From positions 62,001 to 126,000 of the forward strand of contig CAVPTL010000009.1 in the NCBI GenBank assembly GCA_963708725.1: a stretch of DNA of 64,000 nt. The letters are read 5' to 3'. Each line of letters opens with the position of its first letter. The first letter of the stretch is position 1. The translations under genes were made by a program, and so were the position numbers. The DNA comes from CAVPTL01 sp963708725 (GTDB lineage Bacteria; Actinomycetota; Thermoleophilia; Gaiellales; JAICJC01). The notes under the pieces were generated by a model that saw only the letters and a program-made list of their open reading frames with translations, was not told where the DNA came from and did not search any database. Below are positions 7,504 through 15,659 of the stretch, in pieces.

Positions 7504-8999
7504 GCGAGGTCGCCCACGAAGGCGATGCGCCGCTGGCGGCGCTCAACAGCCCGGCTGGAGTGGCGCTGATCACGGCCACCACCCTGGCCTCCACAGTCGG
7601 GTTCTTCGACGCCAACGTCGTCAACGTCGCCGTCCCCGCGATCAGCACCGACCTGCACGCGAGCATCGCCAGCCTCCAATGGGTGCTGACGGGCTACCTG
7701 CTGGCTGTGGCCGGCCTGCTGCTGATCGCCGGAGCGTTGGCCGACCGGTTCGGGCGCCGTCGGATCCTGATTGTCGGTCTGGTCGTGATGCTCGTCGCAT
7801 CGGTGCCGTGTGCCCTGGCCCCCTCATCGAGCCTGCTGATCGCGGCGCGGGTGGTGCAGGGAGTCGGGGGAGCGCTGGTGGTGCCCAGCAGTCTTGCGCT
7901 CCTGAACGGCACTCTGCGCGTCCCCGACCGCGCACGCGGCATTGGGATCTGGGCCGGCCTCGCGACCCTCGGTACCACCGTCGGTCCGTTCGTCGGCGGC
8001 TGGTTGGTCGATAACGCGTCCTGGCGATGGCTGTTCGTCGCCAATGCCCCGTTGATCCTGGGCGCCCTGCTCGCGCTCACCCGCGTGCCCGAAAGCACCG
8101 AAGCCCGGCGGGCGCTCTCGCCCGACGTCGCCGGCGGTGTGCTCGCGATTCTCGGGCTGGCCGGCGTGATCTACGCCCTCACCGACGGGGCTGCGCACGG
8201 GTGGCTGAGCGTTCCGGTGATACTCGCGCTGGTGGTGGGAGTGGGGTCGCTGGCGGCACTGGTGCCGGTGGAGCGGCGGCAGCGCTCACCGATGCTCCGC
8301 GTATCGCTGTTTCGATCGCGGCAGTTTGACGCCATCAACGTCACGACCGTGATCTTCTACGGGGCTCTGGCCGCCTCCGGATACCTGCTTGTCCTGCAAT
8401 GCGAGTTGCAGCTGGGCCTCTCACCGACGGAGGCCGGGGCGGCGCTGATCCCGGGCTCGGCGGTGTTCTTGGCACTCTCGCCGATCAGCGGCGCGCTCGT
8501 CGCCCGGATCGGGCCTCGGCGCTTGATGGCCACGGGGATGCTGTTCGTGGCCGCCTCACTGGGATGGATGTCCACCGCCCAGGCGGGCTCGAGCTATGTC
8601 ACAGCGATTCTCCCGGGGGCGCTGCTGTGGGGCCTCGGTCTGGGGCTGGCGGTCACCCCATTGACCGCCGCGGTGTTGGCCGCGGTGAGCGACGCCGACC
8701 TCGGCGAGGCCTCGGCGATCAACGATGCCGCGTCGAGGCTTGGGGGTGTGATCGCCGTGGCGGCGGTCCCCGCGCTGGTCGGCGCGACCGCCGACACGAG
8801 CCTGACCGATGCCCTCGCCAGCGGCTATCAATCGGCCATGATCGTGGTGGCCGGCGCATGCGTCGTCGCAGCCATCATCACCGCGCGGTTCGTATCCGAC
8901 GTCGGCGCTGAGACTCCGAGCTTTGCTCCGCCGCCACCTCATGGGTGCGCACCTCCGAACCTGAATCGCCCCCGACCCCAATCGCTGGAGGCAGCATGA
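7500..8999 (+). CDS. MFS drug:H+ antiporter, DHA2 (14-TM) type
   Basis: 499 residues from GTG 7500, which overlaps the upstream stop as GTGA. The sequence opens with a short hydrophilic stretch, then GFFDANVVNVAVPAISTDL, typical of helix 1 in DHA2 exporters. The motif-A-like loop LADRFGRRR follows helix 2, motif C-like glycines (GLATLGTTVGPFVGG) are in helix 5, and about 14 spans are countable. It probably exports small hydrophobic compounds. It shares an operon with two oxidoreductases and a VOC protein, consistent with detoxification or a small secondary-metabolite task. Confidence 0.9.
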   Translation: MSEVAHEGDAPLAALNSPAGVALITATTLASTVGFFDANVVNVAVPAISTDLHASIASLQWVLTGYLLAVAGLLLIAGALADRFGRRRILIVGLVVMLVASVPCALAPSSSLLIAARVVQGVGGALVVPSSLALLNGTLRVPDRARGIGIWAGLATLGTTVGPFVGGWLVDNASWRWLFVANAPLILGALLALTRVPESTEARRALSPDVAGGVLAILGLAGVIYALTDGAAHGWLSVPVILALVVGVGSLAALVPVERRQRSPMLRVSLFRSRQFDAINVTTVIFYGALAASGYLLVLQCELQLGLSPTEAGAALIPGSAVFLALSPISGALVARIGPRRLMATGMLFVAASLGWMSTAQAGSSYVTAILPGALLWGLGLGLAVTPLTAAVLAAVSDADLGEASAINDAASRLGGVIAVAAVPALVGATADTSLTDALASGYQSAMIVVAGACVVAAIITARFVSDVGAETPSFAPPPPHGCAPPNLNRPRPQSLEAA

Positions 9000-9715
9000 A
9001 GCTCACCGGCCAGACCGTTGTCGTGCTCGGCGGAAGCGCCGGGATCGGACTGGAGACCGCTCGCTCGGCCCGCGCCGAGGGTGCGGATGTCATCCTCGTC
9101 GCCCGAAATCCCGAGCATCTGGCGGATGCCGCGCGTGAGGTGGGAGCCACCGCCAGCGAGGCCTTCGACGCGACCGATCCCGCCCAGCTCGAGCGGTTCT
9201 TCGGCGGGCTGTCATCGATCGATCATGTGCTGGTCTCGGCCGGAGCGCCGTCCTATGCACCGTTGCGTGAGATCGACTTCGACCGGGCCGAGCGGGATGT
9301 GGCCGAGCACCTGTTTCTGCCGATCCATGTCGCGCGCATCACCGCCGACAAGGTGCGGCCCGGTGGCGGGCTGATCTTCATGAGCGGCACCGGCGCCCGG
9401 AGGCCGGGTGTGGGCCTGGCGGTCGTGACGGCTCTGACCGCGGCGATGCCGGCGCTGATCAAGAACCTCGCGCTCGAGATCGCCCCGGTTCGGGTCAACC
9501 TGATTGCCCCGGGGTTCGTCGATACGCCGCTCTCGGCCAGGATCCTCGGCGACCAGCTCGAGGAGCGTCGGGCCGAGCTTCGTGCCACCCTGCCGATCGG
9601 GCGGGTCGTCGGTCCCGAGGATGTCGCAGCGCTCGCGGTTCACCTGATGGCAAACACCGCACTGACCGGTGCGACCTACGACATCGACGGCGGCCAGCAG
9701 ATCGTCGCGGACTGA
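8996..9715 (+). CDS. Short-chain dehydrogenase/reductase fold lacking the YxxxK motif
   Basis: 239 residues from ATG 8996 (GGAGG 4-9 bases upstream, ATGA overlap with the MFS stop). The Rossmann motif GGSAGIG (about 10-16) and downstream VRVNLIAPGFVDTP and the C-terminal YDIDGGQQI are those of classical SDRs. Where YxxxK should stand, 10 residues before LALEI, the sequence is VTALT, so both catalytic Tyr and Lys are absent; the Ser in FMSGTG remains. This matches an SDR subgroup of about 230-240 aa that naturally lacks YxxxK, so it may be non-catalytic or use another mechanism. Last gene of the 5492-9715 operon. Confidence 0.85.
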   Translation: MKLTGQTVVVLGGSAGIGLETARSARAEGADVILVARNPEHLADAAREVGATASEAFDATDPAQLERFFGGLSSIDHVLVSAGAPSYAPLREIDFDRAERDVAEHLFLPIHVARITADKVRPGGGLIFMSGTGARRPGVGLAVVTALTAAMPALIKNLALEIAPVRVNLIAPGFVDTPLSARILGDQLEERRAELRATLPIGRVVGPEDVAALAVHLMANTALTGATYDIDGGQQIVAD

Positions 9716-9720
9716 GCCGT

Positions 9721-10497
9721 TCAGCCGAGCGCGACCTCGATGTCTGCACCGAGGCCTTCGCCGAGCTCCTGGAGGATCGGCTTGGTGCGGGCCTGCCAGC
9801 GCGGGCCACAGCGCGTGTCGGGGCCGGCCGCGGTGAGAGAGCAGACGATCTGGCCCCGGCAGAACACCGGGGCTGCGATCGCGACGCCGCCGAGTGAGTA
9901 CTCGCCGCGGGAGGTGGCGATTCCCGAGAGCCGGGTGCTGTCGAGGCGTTTGGCGAGATTCTCGGCGGTGGGCGTGTTGGGGGTGAACTGTTCGAGCTCG
10001 CCCTCGAGCACTGCCCTGATCACCTCCGGCGGTGCGTGAGCCAGTAGCGTCCGCTGACCCGCACCGGCGTACAACGGCAGCGCCTCACCGATGCGAAACG
10101 CAAGCCTGACGGCGTGGCGGGATTCGACCTGCTGCACGCACACGGCGTGAAGGCCGGCCCGAACGGCGAGCACGGAGGTCTCGTCGGTCAGCTCGGCCAG
10201 TCGCTTCAGTGCCGGCGCTGCGATCGAGGCGAGCTCGGATCGCCCGATGCGCCCCGAGGACTGAGCCAGCAGAGGGCCGGTTGCGACCAGCCCACCGGAG
10301 TCGACGACGAACCCCTGGTTTCGGAGCGTTCGCAGGTACCGGTAGGCGGTGCTGAGTGGGATCCCGGCCGTCTGGGCCAGCTCGTCGGCCCGAGCCGGGC
10401 CGGTCTCGAGCACCGCGCGCAGCAATGCCAGCCCTCGGTCGAGCGATCCCGGCGGTGAGCCTGCAGGTGGTGGGATGTTCTCGTCCACTGAGAACAC
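9721..10497 (-). CDS. IclR-family transcriptional regulator
   Basis: 258 residues. N-terminal winged helix (SLDRGLALLRAVLETGPARA then ELAQTAGIPLSTAYRYLRTL, recognition helix about 45-58) and a C-terminal GAF-like effector domain (SVLAVRAGLHAVCVQQVES, then GVAIAAPVFCRGQIVCSLTAAGP). IclR members often control catabolic operons in response to a pathway intermediate. It is divergent from, and 63 bp away from, the 2OG-oxygenase/hut-like operon, so it is the most likely regulator of that operon. It is convergent with the SDR gene (5 bp apart). Confidence 0.9.
   Translation of the reverse strand: MFSVDENIPPPAGSPPGSLDRGLALLRAVLETGPARADELAQTAGIPLSTAYRYLRTLRNQGFVVDSGGLVATGPLLAQSSGRIGRSELASIAAPALKRLAELTDETSVLAVRAGLHAVCVQQVESRHAVRLAFRIGEALPLYAGAGQRTLLAHAPPEVIRAVLEGELEQFTPNTPTAENLAKRLDSTRLSGIATSRGEYSLGGVAIAAPVFCRGQIVCSLTAAGPDTRCGPRWQARTKPILQELGEGLGADIEVALG
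10477..10495. promoter_or_regulatory. Candidate operator GTTCTC-N7-GAGAAC
   Basis: Perfect 6-bp inverted repeat with 7-bp spacing lying at the IclR start codon, between the divergent regulator and operon. It could be an autoregulatory site, but it overlaps coding sequence, so the evidence is modest. Confidence 0.3.
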
Positions 10498-10560
10498 GAC
10501 CCTACTGCACAGCGAGACCGCGTGTATCGTCAGATCTTGATGGCATTCGAGGAGGGAACC

Positions 10561-11385
10561 ATGAGCACATCAATCAACGCCGGCCCCAGCGTCGCGCGAT
10601 CGCTGGTCGATATCGATCGATACCCGATCGGCGATCTGACCAGTCCAGCCGGTGTCGAACTGGTGGAGCGGTGCCGAGCCGATCTCGCCGTCGGCGGGGC
10701 CTGCCAGCTCGACGGCTTCCTGCGACCCGCCGCCGTCGATCAGCTCGTCGCCGACGCGCTCGAGCTGGCCTCGGGCGCGCACCGCAGCGAGGCGACCGCC
10801 AACGTGTACTTCGAAGACGTCGACGACTCACTGCCCGCCGACGACCCCCGCCGGGTCATGGAGCGTGCCTCTCAGGCCACGATCGCCTACGACATGGTGC
10901 CCGCCGATGCAGCCATCCGTGCCCTGTATGAGTGGGACTCGCTGCTGGAGTTCGTCGCAGCCGCGCTCGACAAGCATCCGTTTTACCGAAATGCCGATCC
11001 CCTCGGTGGGCTGAACGTCGTCTATTACGAGGAGGGCGACGAGCTGGGGTGGCACTTCGACCGCGCCGAGTTCGTGGTGACGTTGATGCTTCAACCCGCC
11101 GCCGTGGGCGGCGACTTCGAGTACGTCCCCAATCTGCGGACTCCGCAGGATGAGAACTACCCGGCGGTCGGCCGCCTGCTCCAGGGCGACATGACCGACG
11201 TCGTCCATCTGCCCAGCCGGGCCGGCACGCTCGCATTCTTCCGAGGCCGCCACTCGATCCACCGAGTCACGCCGATCGTCGGCGACGTGCTGCGGATCAA
11301 CGCCGTGCTGGCGTTTGCCGACAAGCCCGATCAGCGGCTGAACGTCTTGACCCAGCAAATGTTCTACGGACGCACAGCCCAGTGA
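10561..11385 (+). CDS. 2-oxoglutarate/Fe(II)-dependent oxygenase heading a hut-like operon
   Basis: 274 residues from ATG 10561 (GAGGAGGG just upstream). The double-stranded beta-helix iron site is visible: H165-x-D167 in LGWHFDRAEFVVTLML, the distal His in RHSIHRVTP (H231 or H234) and a likely 2OG-binding Arg245 in GDVLRIN. The HxD is intact, so hydroxylation, demethylation or desaturation is expected, not halogenation (halogenases replace the Asp). Such a gene is not part of a canonical histidine-utilisation operon. It is translationally coupled (4-bp overlap) to the urocanase-like gene, so it probably modifies the pathway substrate. The exact reaction is unknown. Confidence 0.8.
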   Translation: MSTSINAGPSVARSLVDIDRYPIGDLTSPAGVELVERCRADLAVGGACQLDGFLRPAAVDQLVADALELASGAHRSEATANVYFEDVDDSLPADDPRRVMERASQATIAYDMVPADAAIRALYEWDSLLEFVAAALDKHPFYRNADPLGGLNVVYYEEGDELGWHFDRAEFVVTLMLQPAAVGGDFEYVPNLRTPQDENYPAVGRLLQGDMTDVVHLPSRAGTLAFFRGRHSIHRVTPIVGDVLRINAVLAFADKPDQRLNVLTQQMFYGRTAQ

Positions 11386-13076
11386 GCACCGTCATCAACA
11401 ACGAGGTGCTCTCCAACGTCACCGCCCAGCGCGGCTCGACGCTCCGTTGCAAGGGCTGGAAGCAGGAGACGATCCTGCGCATGCTCGAGAACAACATGGA
11501 AGTCGCCGAGCATCCCGAGCGGCTCGTGATCTACGGCGGCATCGGCAAGTGCGCGCGCAACTGGGAGAGCTACCACGCGATCGTGGCAGCGCTGAAGGCG
11601 CTCGAGAACAACGAGACGCTGGTGATGCAGTCAGGCATGCCGGTGGCGGTCTTTCGCACGCACCGGCTGGCACCCCGGGTCGTGATGGCCACGACCAACT
11701 TCGTCCGGCCCACCTGGCAGCGGTTTTACGAGCTGCAGGACGCAAACCTCACGATCTTTGCCCAATACACGGCGGCGCCATGGGAATACATTGGCACCCA
11801 GGGCGTGATCCAGGGCACCTTCGAAACCCTGCGATCGGTCGGCAACATCCACCTGGGCGGCTCGCTTCAGGGCAAGATCCTGCTGTGTGCCGGCATGGGC
11901 GGCATGGGCGGAAATCAGCCCCGCGCGATGACGATGCTCGGCGGCGTTGCCATCTGCTGCGACGTTGATCGCCGCATCATCGACCGGCGCATGGAGGTCG
12001 GCTACGCCGACGTGGTCGCCGGGTCACTCGATGAGGCCATCGCGCTTGCACAGGGCGCGGCCAGCCGAGGCGAGCCGCTCGGTATCACGCTCGAGGGCAA
12101 TGCGGTCGACGTGTTCGAGGAGTGCCTGCGGCGCGAGTTTCGTCCCGACATCGTCACCGAGATGACCCCGGCCCACGACCCACTCGCCTACATCCCGACC
12201 GGCCTCACCGCCGAGCAGGCCGAGCTGGCGCGAAGCGAGGATCGCGACGGCTACTTCGAGCGGTCACGCGACTCGATGGTGCGCCAACTCGCGGCCATGA
12301 ACGCCTACTCCGATCGTGGCGCCGTCGTGTTCGAGTACGGCAATCAGATCCGCCGGCAGTGCGAGGAGCACGGGATGGCCGACGCGATGAAGATCCCGGG
12401 GTTTGTGGCCGCCTACCTGCGACCGCTGTTCCTCGAAGGTCGCGGCCCGTTTCGCTGGACATGCACGAGCGGGGAGGAGTCCGATCTCGCCCGCCTTGAC
12501 GACCTGGTGATGGAGCTCTTCCCCGACGACGACATCCCGACTCGGTGGATCACACTGGCCCGCGAGCATGTGCCGATCGAGGGCCTGCCGGCTCGCGTGT
12601 GTTACCTCGGGTTTGGTCAGCGCAAGCGCTTTGGCCTCGCGGTCAACGAGCTGATCCGGCGGGGCGAGGTCAAAGGGCCGGTCGCATTCAGCCGCGACAA
12701 TCTCGATTCCGGCTCGATCATCAACCCCACGTTCGAGACCGAGAACATGCCCGACGGCTCCGATGTGATCTCGGACTGGCCGTACCTCAACGGCCTCCTG
12801 AATGCCTCGTCGATGTGTGATCTGATCGCGATTCAGGCCAACTACGCGATGGGCGATTCCGTCCACACGGGCGTCACCATGATCGCCGATGGCTCCGACG
12901 AGGCCGATCTCAGACTCGAAGCGGCGTTGACCGTCGACTCGGGGATCGGGGTCGTTCGCCACGCCCAGTCGGGCTACGAGCGGGCTCGCGAGGTGGTGGA
13001 GGAGCTCGGCCCCGACGAGGGGCTCTCGGTTCCGCTGTGGTGGACACGCGAGGCGACGTTCGGCCCCGAGGGGTAG
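11382..13076 (+). CDS. Urocanate hydratase homologue with altered active-site motif
   Basis: 564 residues, GTG start overlapping the previous stop. The urocanase fold is unmistakable: LVIYGGIGKCARNWE (about 48-62), VMQSGMPVAVFRTH, WEYIGTQGVIQGTFE (134-148), the NAD+ site GMGGMGGNQPRA (171-182), FSRDNLDSGSI and DGSDVISDWPYLN. Canonical urocanases then carry LHHGGGVGMG followed by xxxHxG; here residues 485-497 read QANYAMGDSVHTG, two residues shorter and without the His-His-Gly-Gly-Gly. The motif lies near the substrate, so a substituted urocanate (thio-, S-methylthio- or N-methyl-urocanate; such hydratases are known in this superfamily) is more likely than urocanate. The hydration would use NAD+ as electrophile. 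Confidence 0.85.
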   Translation: MSTVINNEVLSNVTAQRGSTLRCKGWKQETILRMLENNMEVAEHPERLVIYGGIGKCARNWESYHAIVAALKALENNETLVMQSGMPVAVFRTHRLAPRVVMATTNFVRPTWQRFYELQDANLTIFAQYTAAPWEYIGTQGVIQGTFETLRSVGNIHLGGSLQGKILLCAGMGGMGGNQPRAMTMLGGVAICCDVDRRIIDRRMEVGYADVVAGSLDEAIALAQGAASRGEPLGITLEGNAVDVFEECLRREFRPDIVTEMTPAHDPLAYIPTGLTAEQAELARSEDRDGYFERSRDSMVRQLAAMNAYSDRGAVVFEYGNQIRRQCEEHGMADAMKIPGFVAAYLRPLFLEGRGPFRWTCTSGEESDLARLDDLVMELFPDDDIPTRWITLAREHVPIEGLPARVCYLGFGQRKRFGLAVNELIRRGEVKGPVAFSRDNLDSGSIINPTFETENMPDGSDVISDWPYLNGLLNASSMCDLIAIQANYAMGDSVHTGVTMIADGSDEADLRLEAALTVDSGIGVVRHAQSGYERAREVVEELGPDEGLSVPLWWTREATFGPEG

Positions 13077-13083
13077 ACCCGCG

Positions 13084-14277
13084 ATGAGCGGGCGCGTCCT
13101 GATCCGTGGAGCCTCCGAGCTTCTGACCTGCGCCGCGGGAGCGCCCGATGGGATCGGGCGGATCCCCGGCGGGTCGGTGCTGATCGAGGGCGAACGGATC
13201 GTCGCGGTGGGGGCGCTGGGCGAGGTGTCGGCTGAGACGGTGATTGACGCCGGCGGCCGTGTGGTCATGCCGGGTTTCGTCGATTGCCATACCCACGTGG
13301 TCTTCGGCGGATCGCGGGTGGACGAGTACGTCGCGCGCTGCGCCGGCCTCGAGCCGCCCCCGTCGGCCCCGACGGGGATCGTCGGCACGATGGCTGCAAC
13401 CCGGCCGCTGGATGCCCGCGCGCTGGCCGCTGCCTCTGCCGGTCGCCTGCGCGAGATGCTCGCGCATGGCACCACCACCGTGGAGTCAAAGACGGGCTAT
13501 GGCCTTGCCCGCGACAGCGAGCTGGCGATGCTCGAGGCCAACGCCCTGCTGCAACACGAGGTGGGGGTCGACATCGTCTCGACCTATCTCGGCGCCCACG
13601 CGCTGCCGCCCGACAGGGACCGAGAGGCCTACGTCCAGGAGGTCGTCGAAACCATCCCGGACATCGCCGCCCGCGGGCTCGCATCGTTTTGCGACGTGTA
13701 TTGCGACGACGGGTACTTCACGCTCGCCGAGAGCCGTCGGATCCTCGAGGCGGGGCTCGCCCACGGGCTCCAGCCAAAGCTCCACCTCGACGCCTATTCC
13801 CACACCGGCGCCGCGCTTCTGGCGGCCGAGCTCGGCGCGACCACGGTCGACCATCTCAACCACACCAGCGCCTCCGAGCTGGAGGCGCTGGCCGCCGCCG
13901 GAGTGGTCGGGGTCGTGATGCCGCTGCTCGACTTCGCCGCTCAGAACCCGACCGCCACCCACGCCCGCACGCTGGTCGACGCGGGCGTTCGGATCGCGCT
14001 TGCCACCGACATCTGCCCGGGGTGTTACAGCGCGAGCATGCAGCTGGTGATCCAGCACGCGTGTCGCACGGGCGGGCTCTCGGTCGCCCAGGCGATCCGG
14101 GCCGCGACCATCGATGCCGCCGCCGCGGTCGGGCGCGGCCAGGCGGTCGGTTCGCTGGAACCCGGAAAGCAGGCCGATGTGGTGATTCTCGATACCGCAC
14201 GGCATGAGGACATCGCCTACCGGATCGGCCACAACGCGGTGTCGACCGTGATCCGGCGGGGGACACCGATCGCGTGA
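13084..14277 (+). CDS. Imidazolonepropionase-like amidohydrolase (HutI homologue, altered)
   Basis: 397 residues, 7 bp after the hydratase. Amidohydrolase TIM barrel: metal His69/His71 in DCHTHVVFGGSR with Arg78, ESKTGYG (Tyr139), LGAHALPP (His172), His234 in PKLHLDA, His257 in VDHLNHTS and Asp309 in LATD. This order and spacing match imidazolonepropionase, which opens the imidazolone ring. Two signature regions differ: KxHADE is here LHLDA, so the conserved Glu is Ala, and TDxNPGSS is TDICPGCY. Together with the altered hydratase this suggests a modified imidazolone substrate. It overlaps the next gene by 4 bp. Confidence 0.85.
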   Translation: MSGRVLIRGASELLTCAAGAPDGIGRIPGGSVLIEGERIVAVGALGEVSAETVIDAGGRVVMPGFVDCHTHVVFGGSRVDEYVARCAGLEPPPSAPTGIVGTMAATRPLDARALAAASAGRLREMLAHGTTTVESKTGYGLARDSELAMLEANALLQHEVGVDIVSTYLGAHALPPDRDREAYVQEVVETIPDIAARGLASFCDVYCDDGYFTLAESRRILEAGLAHGLQPKLHLDAYSHTGAALLAAELGATTVDHLNHTSASELEALAAAGVVGVVMPLLDFAAQNPTATHARTLVDAGVRIALATDICPGCYSASMQLVIQHACRTGGLSVAQAIRAATIDAAAAVGRGQAVGSLEPGKQADVVILDTARHEDIAYRIGHNAVSTVIRRGTPIA

Positions 14278-15659
14278 TCCGTACGGTCAATGCCGCCCAT
14301 CTGCTGCTCGACGACGGCTGGGTTACGCCTGGACACGTGGTCGTCGACGAGCACGGGACAATCCAGGACGCCGGTGGGGGTAGGCGAGCCAACGCCGACC
14401 TCGAGCTGTCTGGGTACGTGCTGCCCGGTGTGGCAAACCTCCATTCCCATGCCCATCACCGCGGTCTGGTCGGATACGCCGATCGGCTTGCCTCCGGCAG
14501 CATGGCGACGCTGTGGACGTGGCGCGAGGTGATGTATCGCCACCTGCTCGCACTCGATCCCGACGACCTCGAGGCCTATGCGACGCTCGCCTACATCGAG
14601 ATGCTGCGCCGGGGGTACACCGCCGTGGGGGAGTTTCACTATCTCCACCACGACCGCGACGGCCGCCGCTACGCCGACAGGGCCGAGATGAGCGATCGGA
14701 TCGTCGCCGCCGCCGAAGCTTCGGGGATCGCGCTCACGCTGCTGCCGGTGCTGTACACCTCGGGTGGGGTGGGGCGCCCGCCCGCGCCGGAGCAGCGCCG
14801 CTTCACCACTGACGTGGATGAGTACCTGGCGCTGCTCGCCGAGCTGGATTTCCGCACCGCGCAGGATTCGCTGGTGCGAATCGGCGCGGCGCCCCACAGT
14901 CTCCGCGCCGTCGCCCCGAGCGAGCTCGAAGCGCTGCTCGGCGCGCGGCCCGACGGCCCGATCCACATTCACGCGGCCGAGCGCACGGAGGAGGTCGCCG
15001 AGGTCACCGCCGGGCTGGGGGCGCGGCCGATCGAGTGGCTCTTGGCCCACACTCCGATCGACGAGCGCTGGACGGTGATCCACGCCACCCACATGACCGC
15101 CGCCGAGCGCCAGCGTCTCGCCGGTAGCGGTGCGGTCGCGGGGGTGTGCCCGCTGACCGAGGCGAACCTGGCGGACGGGCGCTTCGATCTTGCCGAGTAC
15201 CGGCACGAGGGCGGGCGGCTGGGAGTCGGCACCGACGCCAACCACCTGATCGACCTGCCGGGCGAGCTGCGCATGCTCGAGTACGGGCAGCGGATCGTGG
15301 GACACCGTCGGGACTCGCTGCTCGAAGACGGCGAGACGAGCGTGGGTGCGGTGCTTTTCGGACTCGCTGCAAGCGGCGGCGCCCAGGCCCTGGCGCAGCC
15401 GATCGGAGGCATCTGTCCGGGCCTGCGTTGCGACCTCGTCGAACTCGACCCAACACATCCCAGCTTCGCGGGACAGTCGCCATCGACGATACTCGACAGC
15501 TGGATCTTCTCGACCGCCTCTGACTCACTCGTGCGCACAGTCCTGATTGCCGGCCAGCCCGTCATCCGCGATGGTCACCATCCGCTCGAACGCGCGGCCC
15601 GCGAGCGGGTGGACGCGGTCATGAGCAAACGACACGATGCGGGGAGCACCAGCCCGTGA
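14274..15659 (+). CDS. Formiminoglutamate deiminase-like amidohydrolase (HutF homologue)
   Basis: 461 residues, GTG start overlapping the HutI-like stop. It follows HutF closely: LPGVANLHSHAHHR (metal His57/His59), LWTWREVMYRHLL, MLRRGYTAVGEFHYLHH (about 110-126), HIHAAERTEEV, VIHATHMTAAE, GAVAGVCPLTEANLADG and GTDANH with the catalytic Asp. HutF deiminates N-formimino-glutamate to N-formylglutamate and ammonia. The substrate loop HSHAFQRxMAG of HutF is HSHAHHRGLVG here, so an N-substituted formimino- or isothiourea-type glutamate is possible. No HutG (formylglutamate amidohydrolase) gene is present in the window. Confidence 0.85.
   Translation: MIRTVNAAHLLLDDGWVTPGHVVVDEHGTIQDAGGGRRANADLELSGYVLPGVANLHSHAHHRGLVGYADRLASGSMATLWTWREVMYRHLLALDPDDLEAYATLAYIEMLRRGYTAVGEFHYLHHDRDGRRYADRAEMSDRIVAAAEASGIALTLLPVLYTSGGVGRPPAPEQRRFTTDVDEYLALLAELDFRTAQDSLVRIGAAPHSLRAVAPSELEALLGARPDGPIHIHAAERTEEVAEVTAGLGARPIEWLLAHTPIDERWTVIHATHMTAAERQRLAGSGAVAGVCPLTEANLADGRFDLAEYRHEGGRLGVGTDANHLIDLPGELRMLEYGQRIVGHRRDSLLEDGETSVGAVLFGLAASGGAQALAQPIGGICPGLRCDLVELDPTHPSFAGQSPSTILDSWIFSTASDSLVRTVLIAGQPVIRDGHHPLERAARERVDAVMSKRHDAGSTSP

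Noticed and set aside
12264..15458. Several long minus-strand frames opposite the hut-like operon (ending near 13478, 14232 and 15458)
   Set aside because: They mirror high-GC codon bias of the real plus-strand genes and show no conserved blocks.
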